Shown piece after piece: positions 1 to 11,635 of a stretch of DNA of 64,000 bases. The position numbers were made by a program, and so were the translations under genes. Numbering within the stretch: the first letter of the stretch is position 1; every line of letters starts with the position of its first letter. The notes below the pieces were generated by a model, which saw only the letters and a program-made list of their open reading frames with translations, made no database searches and was not told where the DNA came from. Where the stretch lies: contig NZ_AUMQ01000034.1 in assembly GCF_000430765.1 (NCBI RefSeq), positions 1 through 64,000 of the forward strand. The letters run 5' to 3'. The stretch is from Peribacillus kribbensis DSM 17871 (GTDB lineage: Bacteria; Bacillota; Bacilli; Bacillales; DSM-1321).

Positions 1-165
1 GACACCTTCGGTCATAAGCCGATCAGTCCATGGGAAGAAAAGCGCTTCCCATAGCCTGCTCATCTTATGCCTTTCAGGTGTCTGCTTTTCAAAGAGAATG
101 GTTTTTTCAATCAGTCGGTTATTCATTCTGCCGGAAATTAGACGCTGGGGAAAAGCACCGTTCTG
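1..165 (+). repeat. Intergenic structured repeat, locus A (left edge may be cut)
   Basis: Nested inverted repeats are visible. The outer stem is GACACC (1-6) with GGTGTC (77-82), the middle stem CATAAG (13-18) with CTTATG (64-69), and the inner hairpin GGGAAG (32-37) with CTTCCC (45-50). A long-range stem TGCTTTTC (83-90) pairs with GAAAAGCA (150-157) and is followed by CACCGTTCTGCGC. The same arrangement recurs at four other places in the window with different stem sequences. The element begins at base 1, so more of it may lie outside. It ends just before the lepA promoter. Confidence 0.8.
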
Positions 166-176
166 CGCCTTTCCTA

Positions 177-205
177 TTGTATCTTCCATTGTTGGCTGAT
201 ATAAT
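177..205 (+). promoter_or_regulatory. SigA-type promoter of lepA
   Basis: TTGTAT (177-182), a 17-base spacer and TATAAT (200-205) with a TG one base upstream of the -10 hexamer (extended -10). It lies 42 bases before the lepA start and directly after the repeat at 1-165. Confidence 0.65.
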
Positions 206-246
206 CAGGAATAGTGTATTTGTGTCGATTAACAGGAGTGAACGTG

Positions 247-2085
247 ATGAACAGAGAAGAGAAATTGAAGAGACAATCGAGGATACGGAACTTTTCTATC
301 ATTGCTCATATAGACCATGGTAAGTCTACTTTGGCGGACCGGATTCTGGAGAAGACGAATGCTTTGACTTCCCGCGAGATGAAGGACCAGCTTCTGGACT
401 CTATGGATCTTGAGCGTGAGCGTGGTATTACGATTAAATTAAATGCAGTCCAGCTTAATTATAAAGCTAGGGATGGAGAGGAGTATACCTTCCACCTTAT
501 TGATACACCGGGACACGTGGATTTTACCTATGAGGTTTCGCGGAGTCTTGCGGCATGTGAGGGAGCGATCCTGGTAGTGGATGCAGCCCAGGGAATTGAA
601 GCGCAGACTTTGGCGAATGTGTACCTGGCTCTTGATAATGACCTGGAAATCCTTCCGGTCATCAATAAAATTGACCTTCCAAGTGCTGACCCTGAACGGG
701 TGAGGGGCGAGGTTGAGGAAGTGATCGGGCTTGATGCTTCCGATGCGGTGCTTGCATCTGCCAAAGCCGGTATCGGGATTGAAGATATCCTGGAACAGAT
801 TGTGGAAAAAGTACCGGCGCCAGAGGGCGATCCGGATGCGCCGCTTAAAGCCCTTATTTTTGATTCCCTTTATGATCCATACCGTGGAGTTGTCACTTAT
901 ATCCGTATTGTTGAAGGAAGTGTCAAGGTAGGGGATAAAATCAGGATGATGGCTACAGGCAAGGAGTTTGAGGTAACGGAGATCGGTGTTTCCACACCGA
1001 AAGCGACGCCTCGTGAAGAGCTTACGGTCGGTGATGTAGGCTATCTGGCTGCCTCTATTAAAAATGTAGGGGATACCCGGGTCGGGGATACCATTACATT
1101 TGCTAAAAATGGTGCCGCTGAGCCGCTTCCAGGCTACCGGAAACTGAATCCGATGGTATATTGCGGCCTTTATCCAATCGATTCTGCTAGATTTAACGAT
1201 CTGCGCGATGCTTTGGAAAAGCTTGAATTGAATGACTCTGCCCTTCAATTTGAAGCGGAAACTTCGCAGGCGCTTGGATTTGGCTTCCGCTGCGGCTTCC
1301 TTGGCCTCCTTCATATGGAAATCATCCAGGAGCGTATTGAACGTGAATTTAAAATTGACTTGATCACGACCGCTCCAAGCGTTATCTACCATGTTGTCAT
1401 GACGGATGGAACAGAGCTTAAGGTAGATAATCCTGCCGCAATGCCTGATCCGCAGAAAATCCAGCGTGTTGAAGAACCATACGTAAAAGCAAGCATGATG
1501 GCACCGAAGGATTATGTCGGCGCCATTATGGAGCTTTGCCAGGCAAAACGCGGCGATTTTCTGACTATGGAGTATCTGGACCAGACCCGCGTGAGCATAG
1601 TGTATGAGATCCCATTATCCGAGATTGTATATGACTTCTTTGATCAGCTGAAATCAAGTACAAAAGGATATGCTTCCTTCGACTATGAACTGATCGGATA
1701 CAAGGAATCCAAGCTCGTGAAAATGGATATTCTTCTTAATGCAGAAACCGTCGATGCGCTGAGCTTTATCGTACACCGTGATTTTGCCTATGACCGCGGC
1801 AAGGTCATTGTTGATAAGCTGAAGACCTTGATCCCAAGGCAGCAATTTGAGGTGCCGATCCAGGCAGCCATCGGCCAGAAGATTATTGCCCGCTCCACCA
1901 TCAGTGCGATGAGGAAAAACGTCCTCGCAAAATGCTATGGGGGAGACATCTCCCGTAAAAGAAAACTTCTTGAAAAGCAAAAAGAAGGAAAGAAGCGCAT
2001 GAAGTCAGTGGGATCTGTAGAAGTTCCCCAGGAAGCCTTCATGGCGGTTCTTAAAATGGATGACAGCGGCAATACTAAAAAATGA
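247..2085 (+). CDS. lepA: Elongation factor 4 (LepA), ribosomal GTPase
   Basis: Translation GTPase that acts on the ribosome, with a proposed role in remobilising stalled or misassembled ribosomes. The protein has 612 residues, the same as the B. subtilis protein. The GTPase motifs are in order: AHIDHGKST near residue 20, [14 protein letters not shown] near 88 and NKIDLP near 142. The C-terminal end carries the LepA-specific basic region ([16 protein letters not shown]). The ATG at 247 follows AGGAGTG at a good distance; an in-frame upstream start at 214 lacks a ribosome site. It has its own promoter and terminator, so it is probably monocistronic here. Confidence 0.97.
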   Translation: MNREEKLKRQSRIRNFSIIAHIDHGKSTLADRILEKTNALTSREMKDQLLDSMDLERERGITIKLNAVQLNYKARDGEEYTFHLIDTPGHVDFTYEVSRSLAACEGAILVVDAAQGIEAQTLANVYLALDNDLEILPVINKIDLPSADPERVRGEVEEVIGLDASDAVLASAKAGIGIEDILEQIVEKVPAPEGDPDAPLKALIFDSLYDPYRGVVTYIRIVEGSVKVGDKIRMMATGKEFEVTEIGVSTPKATPREELTVGDVGYLAASIKNVGDTRVGDTITFAKNGAAEPLPGYRKLNPMVYCGLYPIDSARFNDLRDALEKLELNDSALQFEAETSQALGFGFRCGFLGLLHMEIIQERIEREFKIDLITTAPSVIYHVVMTDGTELKVDNPAAMPDPQKIQRVEEPYVKASMMAPKDYVGAIMELCQAKRGDFLTMEYLDQTRVSIVYEIPLSEIVYDFFDQLKSSTKGYASFDYELIGYKESKLVKMDILLNAETVDALSFIVHRDFAYDRGKVIVDKLKTLIPRQQFEVPIQAAIGQKIIARSTISAMRKNVLAKCYGGDISRKRKLLEKQKEGKKRMKSVGSVEVPQEAFMAVLKMDDSGNTKK

Positions 2086-2092
2086 TGAAGCG

Positions 2093-2132
2093 GAGGTTAG
2101 TGGATATCTATATCCAGCTAGCCTCTTTTTTT
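2093..2132 (+). terminator. Intrinsic terminator after lepA
   Basis: An imperfect stem of about 15 pairs (GAGGTTAG-TGGATAT against ATATCC-GCTA-CCTC) is followed by seven T residues. Confidence 0.85.
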
Positions 2133-2199
2133 ACTATAGAGTCCCTTCGTTTGAAAGGGCCGCACGAAAAATAAATAAATGAAAAGAAAAGGATGTGTA

Positions 2200-3342
2200 A
2201 TGAAAATGATTTCTTCAGCCTATATCCACATCCCTTTTTGCGAACATATCTGCCATTACTGTGATTTTAATAAGGTGTTCCTTAAAAATCAGCCGGTTGA
2301 TGAATATCTGGGTTTGCTGAAAAAAGAGATGGAGCTCACATTAGAAAAGTATCAAACGCAAGAACTAAAAACGGTTTTTGTCGGAGGAGGCACTCCTACT
2401 GCACTGAATGCAGGGCAGCTGGAAGTGCTGTGCAGGGATATCCGAGAAACGCTTCCGTTTAATCCGGCAGCGGCAGAATATACATTTGAGGCGAATCCTG
2501 GAGACCTTTCCGAGGATAAACTGAAGGTCCTTAAGGAAGGCGGAGTCAACAGGCTGAGCTTTGGTGTGCAAAGCTTCAATGACGAACTGCTCCAGAGGAT
2601 CGGCCGCTCCCACCGTGCAAAGGATGTATTTTCCACATTGGAAAAAGCAGCTGAAGCCGGTTTTGAGAATATCAGCATAGATCTAATTTATGCTCTTCCC
2701 GGCCAGACGCTTGAAGATTTCCGGGAAACCCTGAAGACGGCTCTTTCCCTGGGATTGCCGCATATTTCCGGGTATTCACTCATCATTGAGCCTAAGACGG
2801 TCTTTTATAATCTTATGCAGAAAGGAAGACTCTCCCTTCCTCCCGAGGAATCAGAGGCGGCGATGTTTGAATTGCTGATGGAGGAAACGGCCCGCGCCGG
2901 TTATGCACAGTATGAAATAAGTAATTTTGCAAAACCGGGCTATGAAAGCAGGCATAACTTGACATACTGGAATAATGAAGAATATTACGGGTTTGGAGCA
3001 GGAGCGCACAGCTATCTCGATGGCTGCAGAAGAGCGAATTATGGACCGCTGAAAAAATATTTTACCCCGCTCATGGATCATGCCCTTCCTGTGATCGAAG
3101 AAAATCTTGTTTCCGTAAAGGAGCAGATGGAAGAAGAAATGTTCCTGGGCCTTCGTAAAACAAGGGGCGTGTCTGCAGAAGGATTCGAGAAAAAATTCGG
3201 GAGAGGGCTTATGGAGGTTTTCGGCGGAGAAATCGCCCGTGAAATCGAATTTGGCCGGCTGCAGCTTGATGGAGGCTTCCTCAGACTGACCCGGAAGGGC
3301 AAATTCTTAGGGAATGAAGTTTTCCAGTCTTTTCTTAAGTAA
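2200..3342 (+). CDS. hemW: HemW-type radical SAM heme chaperone (oxygen-independent coproporphyrinogen III oxidase-like)
   Basis: The protein has 380 residues and a radical SAM core. The cluster cysteines are Cys14, Cys18 and Cys21 (CEHICHYC, the CX3CX2C pattern), followed by GGGTPT near residue 69 and ISIDLIYALPGQ. The family splits into true HemN and HemW; the short N-terminus before the cysteine motif and the overall length favour HemW, which binds and transfers heme, over HemN itself. In B. subtilis the orthologue was long called hemN. The ATG at 2200 is preferred because AAAAGGATG lies just upstream; 2179 is an alternative. It sits between lepA and the hrcA operon, as in B. subtilis. Confidence 0.92.
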   Translation: MKMISSAYIHIPFCEHICHYCDFNKVFLKNQPVDEYLGLLKKEMELTLEKYQTQELKTVFVGGGTPTALNAGQLEVLCRDIRETLPFNPAAAEYTFEANPGDLSEDKLKVLKEGGVNRLSFGVQSFNDELLQRIGRSHRAKDVFSTLEKAAEAGFENISIDLIYALPGQTLEDFRETLKTALSLGLPHISGYSLIIEPKTVFYNLMQKGRLSLPPEESEAAMFELLMEETARAGYAQYEISNFAKPGYESRHNLTYWNNEEYYGFGAGAHSYLDGCRRANYGPLKKYFTPLMDHALPVIEENLVSVKEQMEEEMFLGLRKTRGVSAEGFEKKFGRGLMEVFGGEIAREIEFGRLQLDGGFLRLTRKGKFLGNEVFQSFLK

Positions 3343-3358
3343 TATAAATCCTTTTGCG

Positions 3359-3387
3359 TTGACATCATTTCGTTGTTTTGATAATTT
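3359..3387 (+). promoter_or_regulatory. SigA promoter of the hrcA-grpE-dnaK heat-shock operon
   Basis: A perfect -35 box TTGACA (3359-3364), a 17-base spacer and a weaker -10 box TAATTT (3382-3387). The predicted transcript start falls just before the CIRCE operator, so repressor binding would block initiation or clearance. Confidence 0.75.
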
Positions 3388-3398
3388 ATTATTTAGAC

Positions 3399-3425
3399 TT
3401 AGCACTCAATAAGATAGAGTGCTAA
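3399..3425 (+). promoter_or_regulatory. CIRCE operator (HrcA binding site)
   Basis: TTAGCACTC, nine bases, then GAGTGCTAA: a perfect match to the CIRCE consensus (TTAGCACTC-N9-GAGTGCTAA). It lies between the promoter and hrcA, whose product is its repressor. HrcA is known to need GroEL for activity, which makes this an autoregulated heat-shock switch. Confidence 0.97.
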
Positions 3426-3439
3426 CAGGGGTGATCGAA

Positions 3440-4471
3440 ATGTTAACTGATCGTCAATTATTCATTCTTCAAGCAATTATTGATGACTTTATCAGGTCCG
3501 CTCAGCCAGTAGGTTCACGCAGCTTATCCAAAAAGGAAGATATCACCTTCAGTTCTGCTACCATCAGAAATGAAATGGCAGATCTTGAAGAGCTCGGATT
3601 CCTGGAGAAAACACACACTTCCTCAGGCCGGATTCCTTCTGAAAAAGGGTACAGATATTATGTGGATCACTTATTATCACCACACCAGTTAAAAATAAAA
3701 GATGTTGAGCTGCTGAAATCTATTTTTGCTGAAAAGATCTATGAACTGGAAAAAATCGTCCAAAAATCAGCTAAAATTCTTTCGGAACTTACCAGCTATA
3801 CCACAATTGTCCTGGGACCCGGAGTGCAGGAAAACAAGCTCCGCAGACTGCAGATCGTCCCATTGAATAAGGAAACAGCCATTGCTATCATTGTCACGGA
3901 TACGGGGCATGTGGAAAATAAAATGTTCTCCATCCCTCCGTCCTTAGACGTGAATGAGATAGAAAAAATGGTGAATATTTTGAATGAACGCCTTCAGGGT
4001 GTCCCCCTGATGGAGCTTTCAGATAAAATATACCGGGAAGTGGCCGTCCTTTTAAGCCGGCATATTAAAAGCTATGATAAGCTTGTTCAAAACCTTGCCC
4101 ATACGCTCGACGTCCCCGGCCATGAAAAATTATTTTTTGGCGGCAAGACAAATATGCTCCAGCAGCCGGAATTTAATGACCTGGATAAAATAAAAACACT
4201 GTTGTCCATGATTGATCAGGAACAGGATATGTATAAACTGCTCAGTAAAAATCCGGCTGGAATTCATGTGAAGATCGGCCGCGAAAATAAAATAAGCGCG
4301 ATGGAGAACTGCAGTCTTATTACTGCCTCTTATTCCATTGGCAAGGAACAGGTGGGAACCATTGCGATCCTTGGTCCTACAAGGATGCAATATTCAAGGG
4401 TCATCAGCCTTCTGGATCTTTTATCCCATGACCTGACATCTGCGCTTACCCGGCTGTATCAGAAGGCTTAA
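3440..4471 (+). CDS. hrcA: Heat-inducible transcription repressor HrcA
   Basis: Repressor of class I heat-shock genes through CIRCE. The protein has 343 residues, identical in length to the B. subtilis protein. The N-terminal winged helix ([18 protein letters not shown], then [30 protein letters not shown]) is unmistakable, followed by the GAF-like dimerisation domain with its inserted segment. The start at 3440 has GGGGTG upstream; the reading frame open from 3419 runs back into CIRCE and is not the start. It is the first gene of the hrcA-grpE-dnaK operon. Confidence 0.97.
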   Translation: MLTDRQLFILQAIIDDFIRSAQPVGSRSLSKKEDITFSSATIRNEMADLEELGFLEKTHTSSGRIPSEKGYRYYVDHLLSPHQLKIKDVELLKSIFAEKIYELEKIVQKSAKILSELTSYTTIVLGPGVQENKLRRLQIVPLNKETAIAIIVTDTGHVENKMFSIPPSLDVNEIEKMVNILNERLQGVPLMELSDKIYREVAVLLSRHIKSYDKLVQNLAHTLDVPGHEKLFFGGKTNMLQQPEFNDLDKIKTLLSMIDQEQDMYKLLSKNPAGIHVKIGRENKISAMENCSLITASYSIGKEQVGTIAILGPTRMQYSRVISLLDLLSHDLTSALTRLYQKA

Positions 4472-4493
4472 GGGTGGTTATATTGGTTAACGC

Positions 4494-4525
4494 CGGGCAA
4501 ATGGAGCAGGTCTCCAGCTTGCCCG
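4494..4525 (+). other. Hairpin in the hrcA-grpE spacer
   Basis: CGGGCAA (4494-4500) pairs with TTGCCCG (4519-4525), and GGAG/CTCC pair inside. There is no T tract, so it is not an ordinary terminator. Its place between hrcA and grpE suits a segmental stability or processing element that would leave less HrcA message than GrpE-DnaK message; that role is inferred. Confidence 0.6.
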
Positions 4526-4547
4526 CCATTTAGGGGAGGTGAAATCC

Positions 4548-5141
4548 ATGACAGAAGAAAACAAAACCGAACAGGAATTTGAAAACACGGAAGCTGAAAC
4601 TTCGAAACAGGCGGAAGTTCCCTTTGAAGAAGAACGAAGCGAAGAGCTTGCTCCGGAGATGGATGAAGAGAGCGCTCTGCAATCTGATGCTCAGTTGAAG
4701 ATTCAGGATCTAGAAGCCAAAATTGAAGAACTGGACAATCGCTACCTGCGCCTGCAGGCGGATTTCGATAATGCCAAAAGACGTGCGCGTCTAGACATGG
4801 AAGCGTCGCAAAATTACCGTGCCCAGAGCCTTGCTGCCGACCTGCTTCCTGCCCTTGATAACCTGGAAAGGGCTATGAAAATAGAAGCGGATAATGAGCA
4901 GACTAAGACGCTGCTGCAGGGGATGCAGATGATTCATTCCGGCATTTTAGAGGCCTTGAAAAAAGAAGGAATTCAGGAAATTGAAGCTGTAGGAAAAGAA
5001 TTCGATCCTCATATCCACCAGGCAGTCATGCAGGTGGAAGAAGAAGGCGTCGAATCCAATATAGTGGTTGAAGAATTCCAAAAAGGATATATGCTGAAGG
5101 ACCGGGTAATCCGCCCTTCCATGGTGAAGGTAAACCAATAA
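4548..5141 (+). CDS. grpE: Nucleotide exchange factor GrpE
   Basis: Cochaperone that releases ADP from DnaK and acts as a thermosensor. The 197-residue protein has an acidic, low-complexity N-terminus (about residues 1-50), a long coiled coil (about 50-100, with [17 protein letters not shown]) and the C-terminal beta wing ending in [12 protein letters not shown]. The ATG at 4548 follows a strong GGGGAGGTG site. It lies between hrcA and dnaK and is cotranscribed with them. Confidence 0.97.
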   Translation: MTEENKTEQEFENTEAETSKQAEVPFEEERSEELAPEMDEESALQSDAQLKIQDLEAKIEELDNRYLRLQADFDNAKRRARLDMEASQNYRAQSLAADLLPALDNLERAMKIEADNEQTKTLLQGMQMIHSGILEALKKEGIQEIEAVGKEFDPHIHQAVMQVEEEGVESNIVVEEFQKGYMLKDRVIRPSMVKVNQ

Positions 5142-5160
5142 TCCTACATAAAACTCATAG

Positions 5161-7011
<1,851 letters not shown>

Positions 7012-7031
7012 TCCCGGTTTATTTTTGTAAA

Positions 7032-7067
7032 AGTCAAAGTCAGGTTATCTTGGCTTTGGCTTTTTTT
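7032..7067 (+). terminator. Terminator after dnaK
   Basis: AGTCAAAGTCA (7032-7042) pairs with TGGCTTTGGCT (7051-7061), using several G-T pairs, followed by seven T residues. It probably gives partial termination and separates the dnaK transcript from dnaJ, which has a promoter-like sequence of its own. Confidence 0.75.
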
Positions 7068-7188
7068 GTGAATGGCCGCGGCCGTCATCCGAGATAAAAC
7101 CAGCAGCAGCTGCTTGTAAGGATCATAAGCCCGGAACCCTCTTGGCGTTGTTCCTGCATGCGGACTATACCCTTTAGATTTTTCTGTA

Positions 7189-7218
7189 TTGCGCAGGCAT
7201 CTCTAAAAATGATAAAAT
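7189..7218 (+). promoter_or_regulatory. Possible dnaJ promoter
   Basis: TTGCGC (7189-7194), 18 bases, TAAAAT (7213-7218), located 35 bases before dnaJ. Both boxes deviate from consensus, so this is tentative. An internal promoter before dnaJ would fit the terminator after dnaK. Confidence 0.35.
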
Positions 7219-7252
7219 TATCTTTATGTGAAAGAATCTGGAGTGATAGAAA

Positions 7253-8380
7253 ATGAGTAAACGTGACTATTATGAAGTGCTCGGTGTAGGCAAAACTGCC
7301 TCCAAGGACGAAATAAAAAAAGCGTACAGGAAGCTTTCAAAAAAATATCACCCCGATATTAACAAGGAAGCGGATGCGGCTGATAAATTTAAGGAAATCA
7401 AAGAAGCTTATGAAGTGTTGAGCGATGACCAGAAAAAGGCGCACTATGACCAGTATGGCCATACTGACCCGAATATGGGCGGCGGCTTTGGCGGTGCTGA
7501 CTTCGGCGGCTTTGGCGGATTTGAGGATATTTTCAGTACCTTCTTTGGCGGCAGCGGAGGCCGGCGCAGGGACCCTAATGCCCCGCGTCAGGGAGCTGAT
7601 CTCCAATATACGATGTCACTGAAATTCGAAGAAGCAGTGTTCGGGAAAGAGACCGAAATTGAAATCCCTCGTGAGGAAGAATGTGAAACCTGCTTTGGAA
7701 CCGGGGCGAAGCCTGGAACGAAGCCTGTTACGTGTACACACTGCCACGGTACCGGCCAATTGAACGTTGAACAGAATACGCCTTTTGGCAAAATCGTGAA
7801 TAGAAGGGTTTGTAACCATTGTAATGGTACAGGAAAGCTGATTCCTGATAAATGTACAACATGCGGCGGAACAGGAAAGGTTACAAAGCGTAAAAAGATT
7901 TCTGTAAACATCCCAGCTGGTATTGATGATGGCCAGCAGCTTAGAGTGTCTGGTCAGGGCGAACCGGGTGTGAACGGAGGACCAGCCGGTGATTTATATA
8001 TCGTTTTCCATGTGAGATCTCATGAATTCTTTGAAAGAGATGGAGATGATATATATTGTGAAATGCCGATCACAGTTGTCCAGGCAGCGCTTGGGGATGA
8101 AATCCAGGTGCCGACCCTGCACGGTAAAGTCAATCTGAAGGTTCCGGCCGGAACCCAGAATGGAACCCGATTCCGCCTTAAAGGCAAAGGGGTAGCTAAT
8201 GTAAGGGGCTACGGCCAGGGTGATCAGCATATCAGGATCAGGGTGGTAACACCAACCAAGCTGACTGATAGACAGAAACAGCTGTTAAGGGAGTTTGCTG
8301 AACTCAGCGGCGAAAATGCACCGGATGAAAATGAGGAAAGCTTTTTTGCAAAGGTTAAGCGTGCGATAAAAGGAGATTAA
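7253..8380 (+). CDS. dnaJ: Chaperone protein DnaJ (Hsp40)
   Basis: Cochaperone that stimulates the DnaK ATPase and delivers substrates. The 375-residue protein has a complete type I architecture: J domain with His33-Pro34-Asp35, a Gly/Phe-rich linker (about 75-105), four zinc-binding repeats ([32 protein letters not shown]) and a C-terminal substrate-binding region. The ribosome site is GGAGTGATAG. It is followed by prmA with a 22-base gap, so prmA is probably in the same transcript. Confidence 0.98.
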   Translation: MSKRDYYEVLGVGKTASKDEIKKAYRKLSKKYHPDINKEADAADKFKEIKEAYEVLSDDQKKAHYDQYGHTDPNMGGGFGGADFGGFGGFEDIFSTFFGGSGGRRRDPNAPRQGADLQYTMSLKFEEAVFGKETEIEIPREEECETCFGTGAKPGTKPVTCTHCHGTGQLNVEQNTPFGKIVNRRVCNHCNGTGKLIPDKCTTCGGTGKVTKRKKISVNIPAGIDDGQQLRVSGQGEPGVNGGPAGDLYIVFHVRSHEFFERDGDDIYCEMPITVVQAALGDEIQVPTLHGKVNLKVPAGTQNGTRFRLKGKGVANVRGYGQGDQHIRIRVVTPTKLTDRQKQLLREFAELSGENAPDENEESFFAKVKRAIKGD

Positions 8381-8402
8381 TTATATTTAGGAGCTGGTAG
8401 AA

Positions 8403-9338
8403 ATGAAATGGTCTGAAATCGCAATTCATACAACAAACGAAGCAGTGGAGCCTGTTTCTAATATTTTGCATGAGGCAGGTGCAAGCGGCGTCGTTATCGA
8501 AGATCCTTCTGAACTTTATAAGGAGCGAGAAGACAGATTCGGAGAAATCTACCAGCTTAACAAAGACGATTATCCGGAAGAAGGAGTCATGGTGAAAGCC
8601 TATCTTCCGGTTAATAGCTTTCTTGGCGAAACGGTTGATGAAATAAAAAAAGCGATCAACAGTCTTCTGCTATATGATATCGACCTTGGAAGAAATCATA
8701 TTACAATCAGTGAAGTGAACGAAGAAGAATGGGCGACCGCCTGGAAAAAGTATTATAATCCCGTAAAAATATCCGAAAGATTTACCATTGTTCCGACATG
8801 GGAGGATTACACTCCGGTCCATAGCGATGAATTAATCATTGAGCTAGACCCTGGAATGGCCTTTGGTACAGGAACCCACCCTACGACTGTTATGTGTATT
8901 CAAGCCCTAGAAAGAACGGTAAAAAAGGACCAGGTGGTTATTGATGTAGGGACTGGATCAGGAGTATTAAGCATAGCTGCAGCGCTTCTTGGGGCCAAAA
9001 GAGTACATGCCCTGGATCTTGATGATGTCGCGGTCCAATCAGCAAGGCTGAATGTGAAGCTGAATAAAGTCCATGATACAGTATCTGTAAGCAGAAATAA
9101 TCTACTTGACGGTGTGGATGAACAGGCAGATGTTGTGGTTGCAAACATTCTTGCGGATGTGATCATCCGATTCGCCAAAGATGTGGCAACAGTGGTAAAA
9201 CCAGGCGGTTACTTCATTGCTTCGGGTATCATAAAGCAAAAAAAAGAAGACGTAAAGCAAGAGCTGCTCTCTTCCGGTTTTCAGATTGAAGAGACCATCA
9301 TCATGGAGGACTGGGTTGCGATTATTGCAAAAAAATAA
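8403..9338 (+). CDS. prmA: Ribosomal protein L11 methyltransferase PrmA
   Basis: SAM-dependent methyltransferase that methylates ribosomal protein L11 on several amino groups. It has 311 residues, the same as B. subtilis YqeT. The N-terminal substrate-recognition domain is followed by a Rossmann fold with the SAM loop [20 protein letters not shown] near residue 180 and [10 protein letters not shown], the NxL motif of the family. The start has TTTAGGAGCTGG upstream. Confidence 0.96.
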   Translation: MKWSEIAIHTTNEAVEPVSNILHEAGASGVVIEDPSELYKEREDRFGEIYQLNKDDYPEEGVMVKAYLPVNSFLGETVDEIKKAINSLLLYDIDLGRNHITISEVNEEEWATAWKKYYNPVKISERFTIVPTWEDYTPVHSDELIIELDPGMAFGTGTHPTTVMCIQALERTVKKDQVVIDVGTGSGVLSIAAALLGAKRVHALDLDDVAVQSARLNVKLNKVHDTVSVSRNNLLDGVDEQADVVVANILADVIIRFAKDVATVVKPGGYFIASGIIKQKKEDVKQELLSSGFQIEETIIMEDWVAIIAKK

Positions 9339-9348
9339 TATGAATCTG

Positions 9349-9369
9349 CGGGGAGCTTCTCCCCGTTTT
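9349..9369 (+). terminator. Terminator after prmA
   Basis: CGGGGAG (9349-9355) and CTCCCCG (9359-9365) form a 7-pair stem with a 3-base loop, followed by TTTT. The short T tract suggests incomplete termination ahead of rsmE. Confidence 0.75.
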
Positions 9370-9411
9370 ACATTTATTGAAGCAACTATCTAATAAGTGA
9401 GGCAATGAGCG

Positions 9412-10164
9412 ATGCAGCGCTATTTTATTTCAAACAAAAATATATCAGAAGAATGCGTTCGGATTTCTGGAGATGATTTTCATCATCTGGCTAATGTTCT
9501 CAGGGCAAAGCCTGGTGAAACCATTTACTGTGTTGAAGAAAATGGAAGGGCCGCATTGGTGGAAATAACAGAAATTACTAATGAAGCGATTATAGGAAAC
9601 ATTATAGAATGGATAGATGAACAAAAGGAAATGCCCGTCAGAGTCTCGGTAGCCAGCGGCCTGCCTAAGGGAGATAAACTGGATTATATAATTCAAAAGG
9701 GCACCGAAATGGGAGCTTTTGAGTTTATTCCTTTTATTGCTGCGCGTTCAGTCGTAAAATGGGATGAGAAGAAAGCCTCCAAAAAGACGGAAAGGCTCCA
9801 GCGAATTGCCAAGGAAGCGGCGGAACAGTCTCACCGCGGCCGGATTCCCGAGGTTATGCCGCCCGTCAGACTGGAAGGATTAATTAAGAAAGCAGATCGT
9901 TTCACGCATAAGCTGATTGCTTATGAAGAGGAAGCGAAGCAGGGCGAGAAAAGTGTGCTGTCCTCTGTTTTAGGAGACATCCAAGCCGGCGAAAGCATTT
10001 TATTTATTTTTGGACCTGAAGGCGGTTTTTCTGAAAAGGAAATAGACCTGCTGGTTGAGAATGGATTTATAGCCTGCGGGCTTGGACCGCGAATTTTAAG
10101 GACTGAAACAGCGCCGCTTTATGCTCTTTCTGCTGTTTCTTATCATACAGAATTATTGAGGTGA
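9412..10164 (+). CDS. rsmE: 16S rRNA (uracil1498-N3)-methyltransferase RsmE
   Basis: SPOUT-class methyltransferase that modifies U1498 of 16S rRNA. The protein has 250 residues: an N-terminal PUA-like domain and a C-terminal knotted fold with IFGPEGGFSEKEIDLL near residue 200 and LGPRILRTETAPLYAL near 223, both diagnostic. Its stop overlaps the ribosome site of mtaB, so the two are translationally coupled, as in B. subtilis (yqeU-yqeV). Confidence 0.95.
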   Translation: MQRYFISNKNISEECVRISGDDFHHLANVLRAKPGETIYCVEENGRAALVEITEITNEAIIGNIIEWIDEQKEMPVRVSVASGLPKGDKLDYIIQKGTEMGAFEFIPFIAARSVVKWDEKKASKKTERLQRIAKEAAEQSHRGRIPEVMPPVRLEGLIKKADRFTHKLIAYEEEAKQGEKSVLSSVLGDIQAGESILFIFGPEGGFSEKEIDLLVENGFIACGLGPRILRTETAPLYALSAVSYHTELLR

Positions 10165-10169
10165 TTAAT

Positions 10170-11519
10170 TTGGCAACTGTTGCTTTTCATACACTCGGAT
10201 GTAAAGTGAATCATTATGAAACGGAAGCGATCTGGCAGCTCTTTAAGCAGGAAGGCTATGACCGCGTTGAGTATGAACATACAGCCGATGTCTATGTTAT
10301 AAATACATGTACAGTAACAAACACAGGAGACAAAAAAAGCCGCCAGGTGATCCGCCGGGCTGTCAGAAAAAACCCGGATGCCGTCATTTGTGTAACGGGC
10401 TGCTACGCGCAGACATCTCCTGCAGAGATTATGGCCATACCAGGTGTAGATATCGTGGTCGGTACACAGGACCGTGTAAAGATGCTTGGCTATATTGAAC
10501 AGTTTAAAAATGAACGCCAGCCTATTAATGGTGTAGGCAACATCATGAAATCCAGAGTTTATGAGGAACTCGATGTACCGGCATTTACTGACCGTACACG
10601 TGCTTCTCTTAAAATACAGGAAGGCTGCAATAACTTCTGCACATTCTGTATCATTCCGTGGGCGCGCGGCCTTATGAGGTCAAGAGATCCTCAGGAAGTC
10701 ATCAGACAGGCTGAGCAGCTCGTTCACGCAGGCTACAAAGAAATCGTATTGACTGGCATCCATACCGGCGGATATGGCGAGGATCTGAAAAATTATAATC
10801 TTGCCATGCTCTTACAAGACCTTGAAAAAGTAGAAGGTCTGAAGCGGATCAGAATATCTTCCATTGAAGCCAGCCAGATTTCAGATGAGGTCATTGAGGT
10901 TCTCCGCAGCTCCAAGAAAGTGGTCAGACACCTTCACGTACCTCTTCAATCAGGATCGAATACGGTTCTAAAACGCATGCGCAGGAAATATACCATGGAG
11001 GCTTTTGCAGAGAGACTGGATAAACTCCGCGGAGCACTGCCAGGCCTTGCTTTGACTTCGGATGTCATTGTAGGATTCCCGGGAGAAACAGAAGAAGAAT
11101 TTATGGAAACCTATAACTTCATTAAGGAGCATAAATTCTCAGAGCTTCATGTGTTCCCTTATTCAAAACGTACTGGGACGCCTGCAGCAAGAATGGACGA
11201 TCAAATTGATGAAGAAGTGAAAAATGAGCGTGTACACAGGCTTATTTCACTATCCGACCAGCTCGCAAAGGAATATGCCTCCCTGTTTGAGAATGAAGTG
11301 CTGGAAGTCATTCCGGAAGAGAAGTTTAAGGAAGATGAGCAGAGCGGATTATATGTTGGATATACAGATAATTACCTGAAGGTTGTCCTTCCTGCAAGTG
11401 AAGACCTGGTTGGACAGATTGTCAGAGTGAAAATAACAAAAGCGGGTTATCCATACAACGAGGGACAATTCCTCCGCGTCGTGGATGACTCAGCAGAGCT
11501 TGAACAGGTATTAGCATAA
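10170..11519 (+). CDS. mtaB: tRNA t6A37 methylthiotransferase MtaB
   Basis: Radical SAM enzyme that converts t6A at tRNA position 37 to ms2t6A. The 449-residue protein has the three methylthiotransferase cysteines (FHTLGCKVN, NTCTVTN, CVTGCYAQ), the radical SAM cluster motif GCNNFCTFC near residue 153 and a C-terminal TRAM domain. A TTG start at 10170 is chosen because GAGGTGATT lies just before it; the resulting MATVAFHTLGCKVN matches B. subtilis YqeV. The GTG at 10161 is part of that ribosome site. Confidence 0.93.
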   Translation: MATVAFHTLGCKVNHYETEAIWQLFKQEGYDRVEYEHTADVYVINTCTVTNTGDKKSRQVIRRAVRKNPDAVICVTGCYAQTSPAEIMAIPGVDIVVGTQDRVKMLGYIEQFKNERQPINGVGNIMKSRVYEELDVPAFTDRTRASLKIQEGCNNFCTFCIIPWARGLMRSRDPQEVIRQAEQLVHAGYKEIVLTGIHTGGYGEDLKNYNLAMLLQDLEKVEGLKRIRISSIEASQISDEVIEVLRSSKKVVRHLHVPLQSGSNTVLKRMRRKYTMEAFAERLDKLRGALPGLALTSDVIVGFPGETEEEFMETYNFIKEHKFSELHVFPYSKRTGTPAARMDDQIDEEVKNERVHRLISLSDQLAKEYASLFENEVLEVIPEEKFKEDEQSGLYVGYTDNYLKVVLPASEDLVGQIVRVKITKAGYPYNEGQFLRVVDDSAELEQVLA

Positions 11520-11524
11520 AATAG

Positions 11525-11551
11525 CCGGGGCGGACTTGCCCCGGTTTTTTT
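11525..11551 (+). terminator. Terminator after mtaB
   Basis: CCGGGGC and GCCCCGG form a perfect 7-pair stem with a 6-base loop, followed by seven T residues. It closes the long transcript that starts at hrcA. Confidence 0.95.
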
Positions 11552-11563
11552 ATGAGCTTAAGC

Positions 11564-11593
11564 TTGTTACATTTTTGGTGGTTGGGGCATAAT
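11564..11593 (+). promoter_or_regulatory. Possible deoC promoter
   Basis: TTGTTA (11564-11569), 18 bases, CATAAT (11588-11593), located between the mtaB terminator and deoC. It is the only reasonable candidate in the gap. Confidence 0.45.
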
Positions 11594-11635
11594 TAACGTA
11601 TCAAACAGTTATTTCCATTGAGGGAGGAGAAAAAT

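Noticed and set aside
439-1392. Long minus-strand frame (317 residues) opposite lepA
   Set aside because: lepA is unmistakable on the other strand; the frame has no recognisable motif and is a codon-bias shadow.
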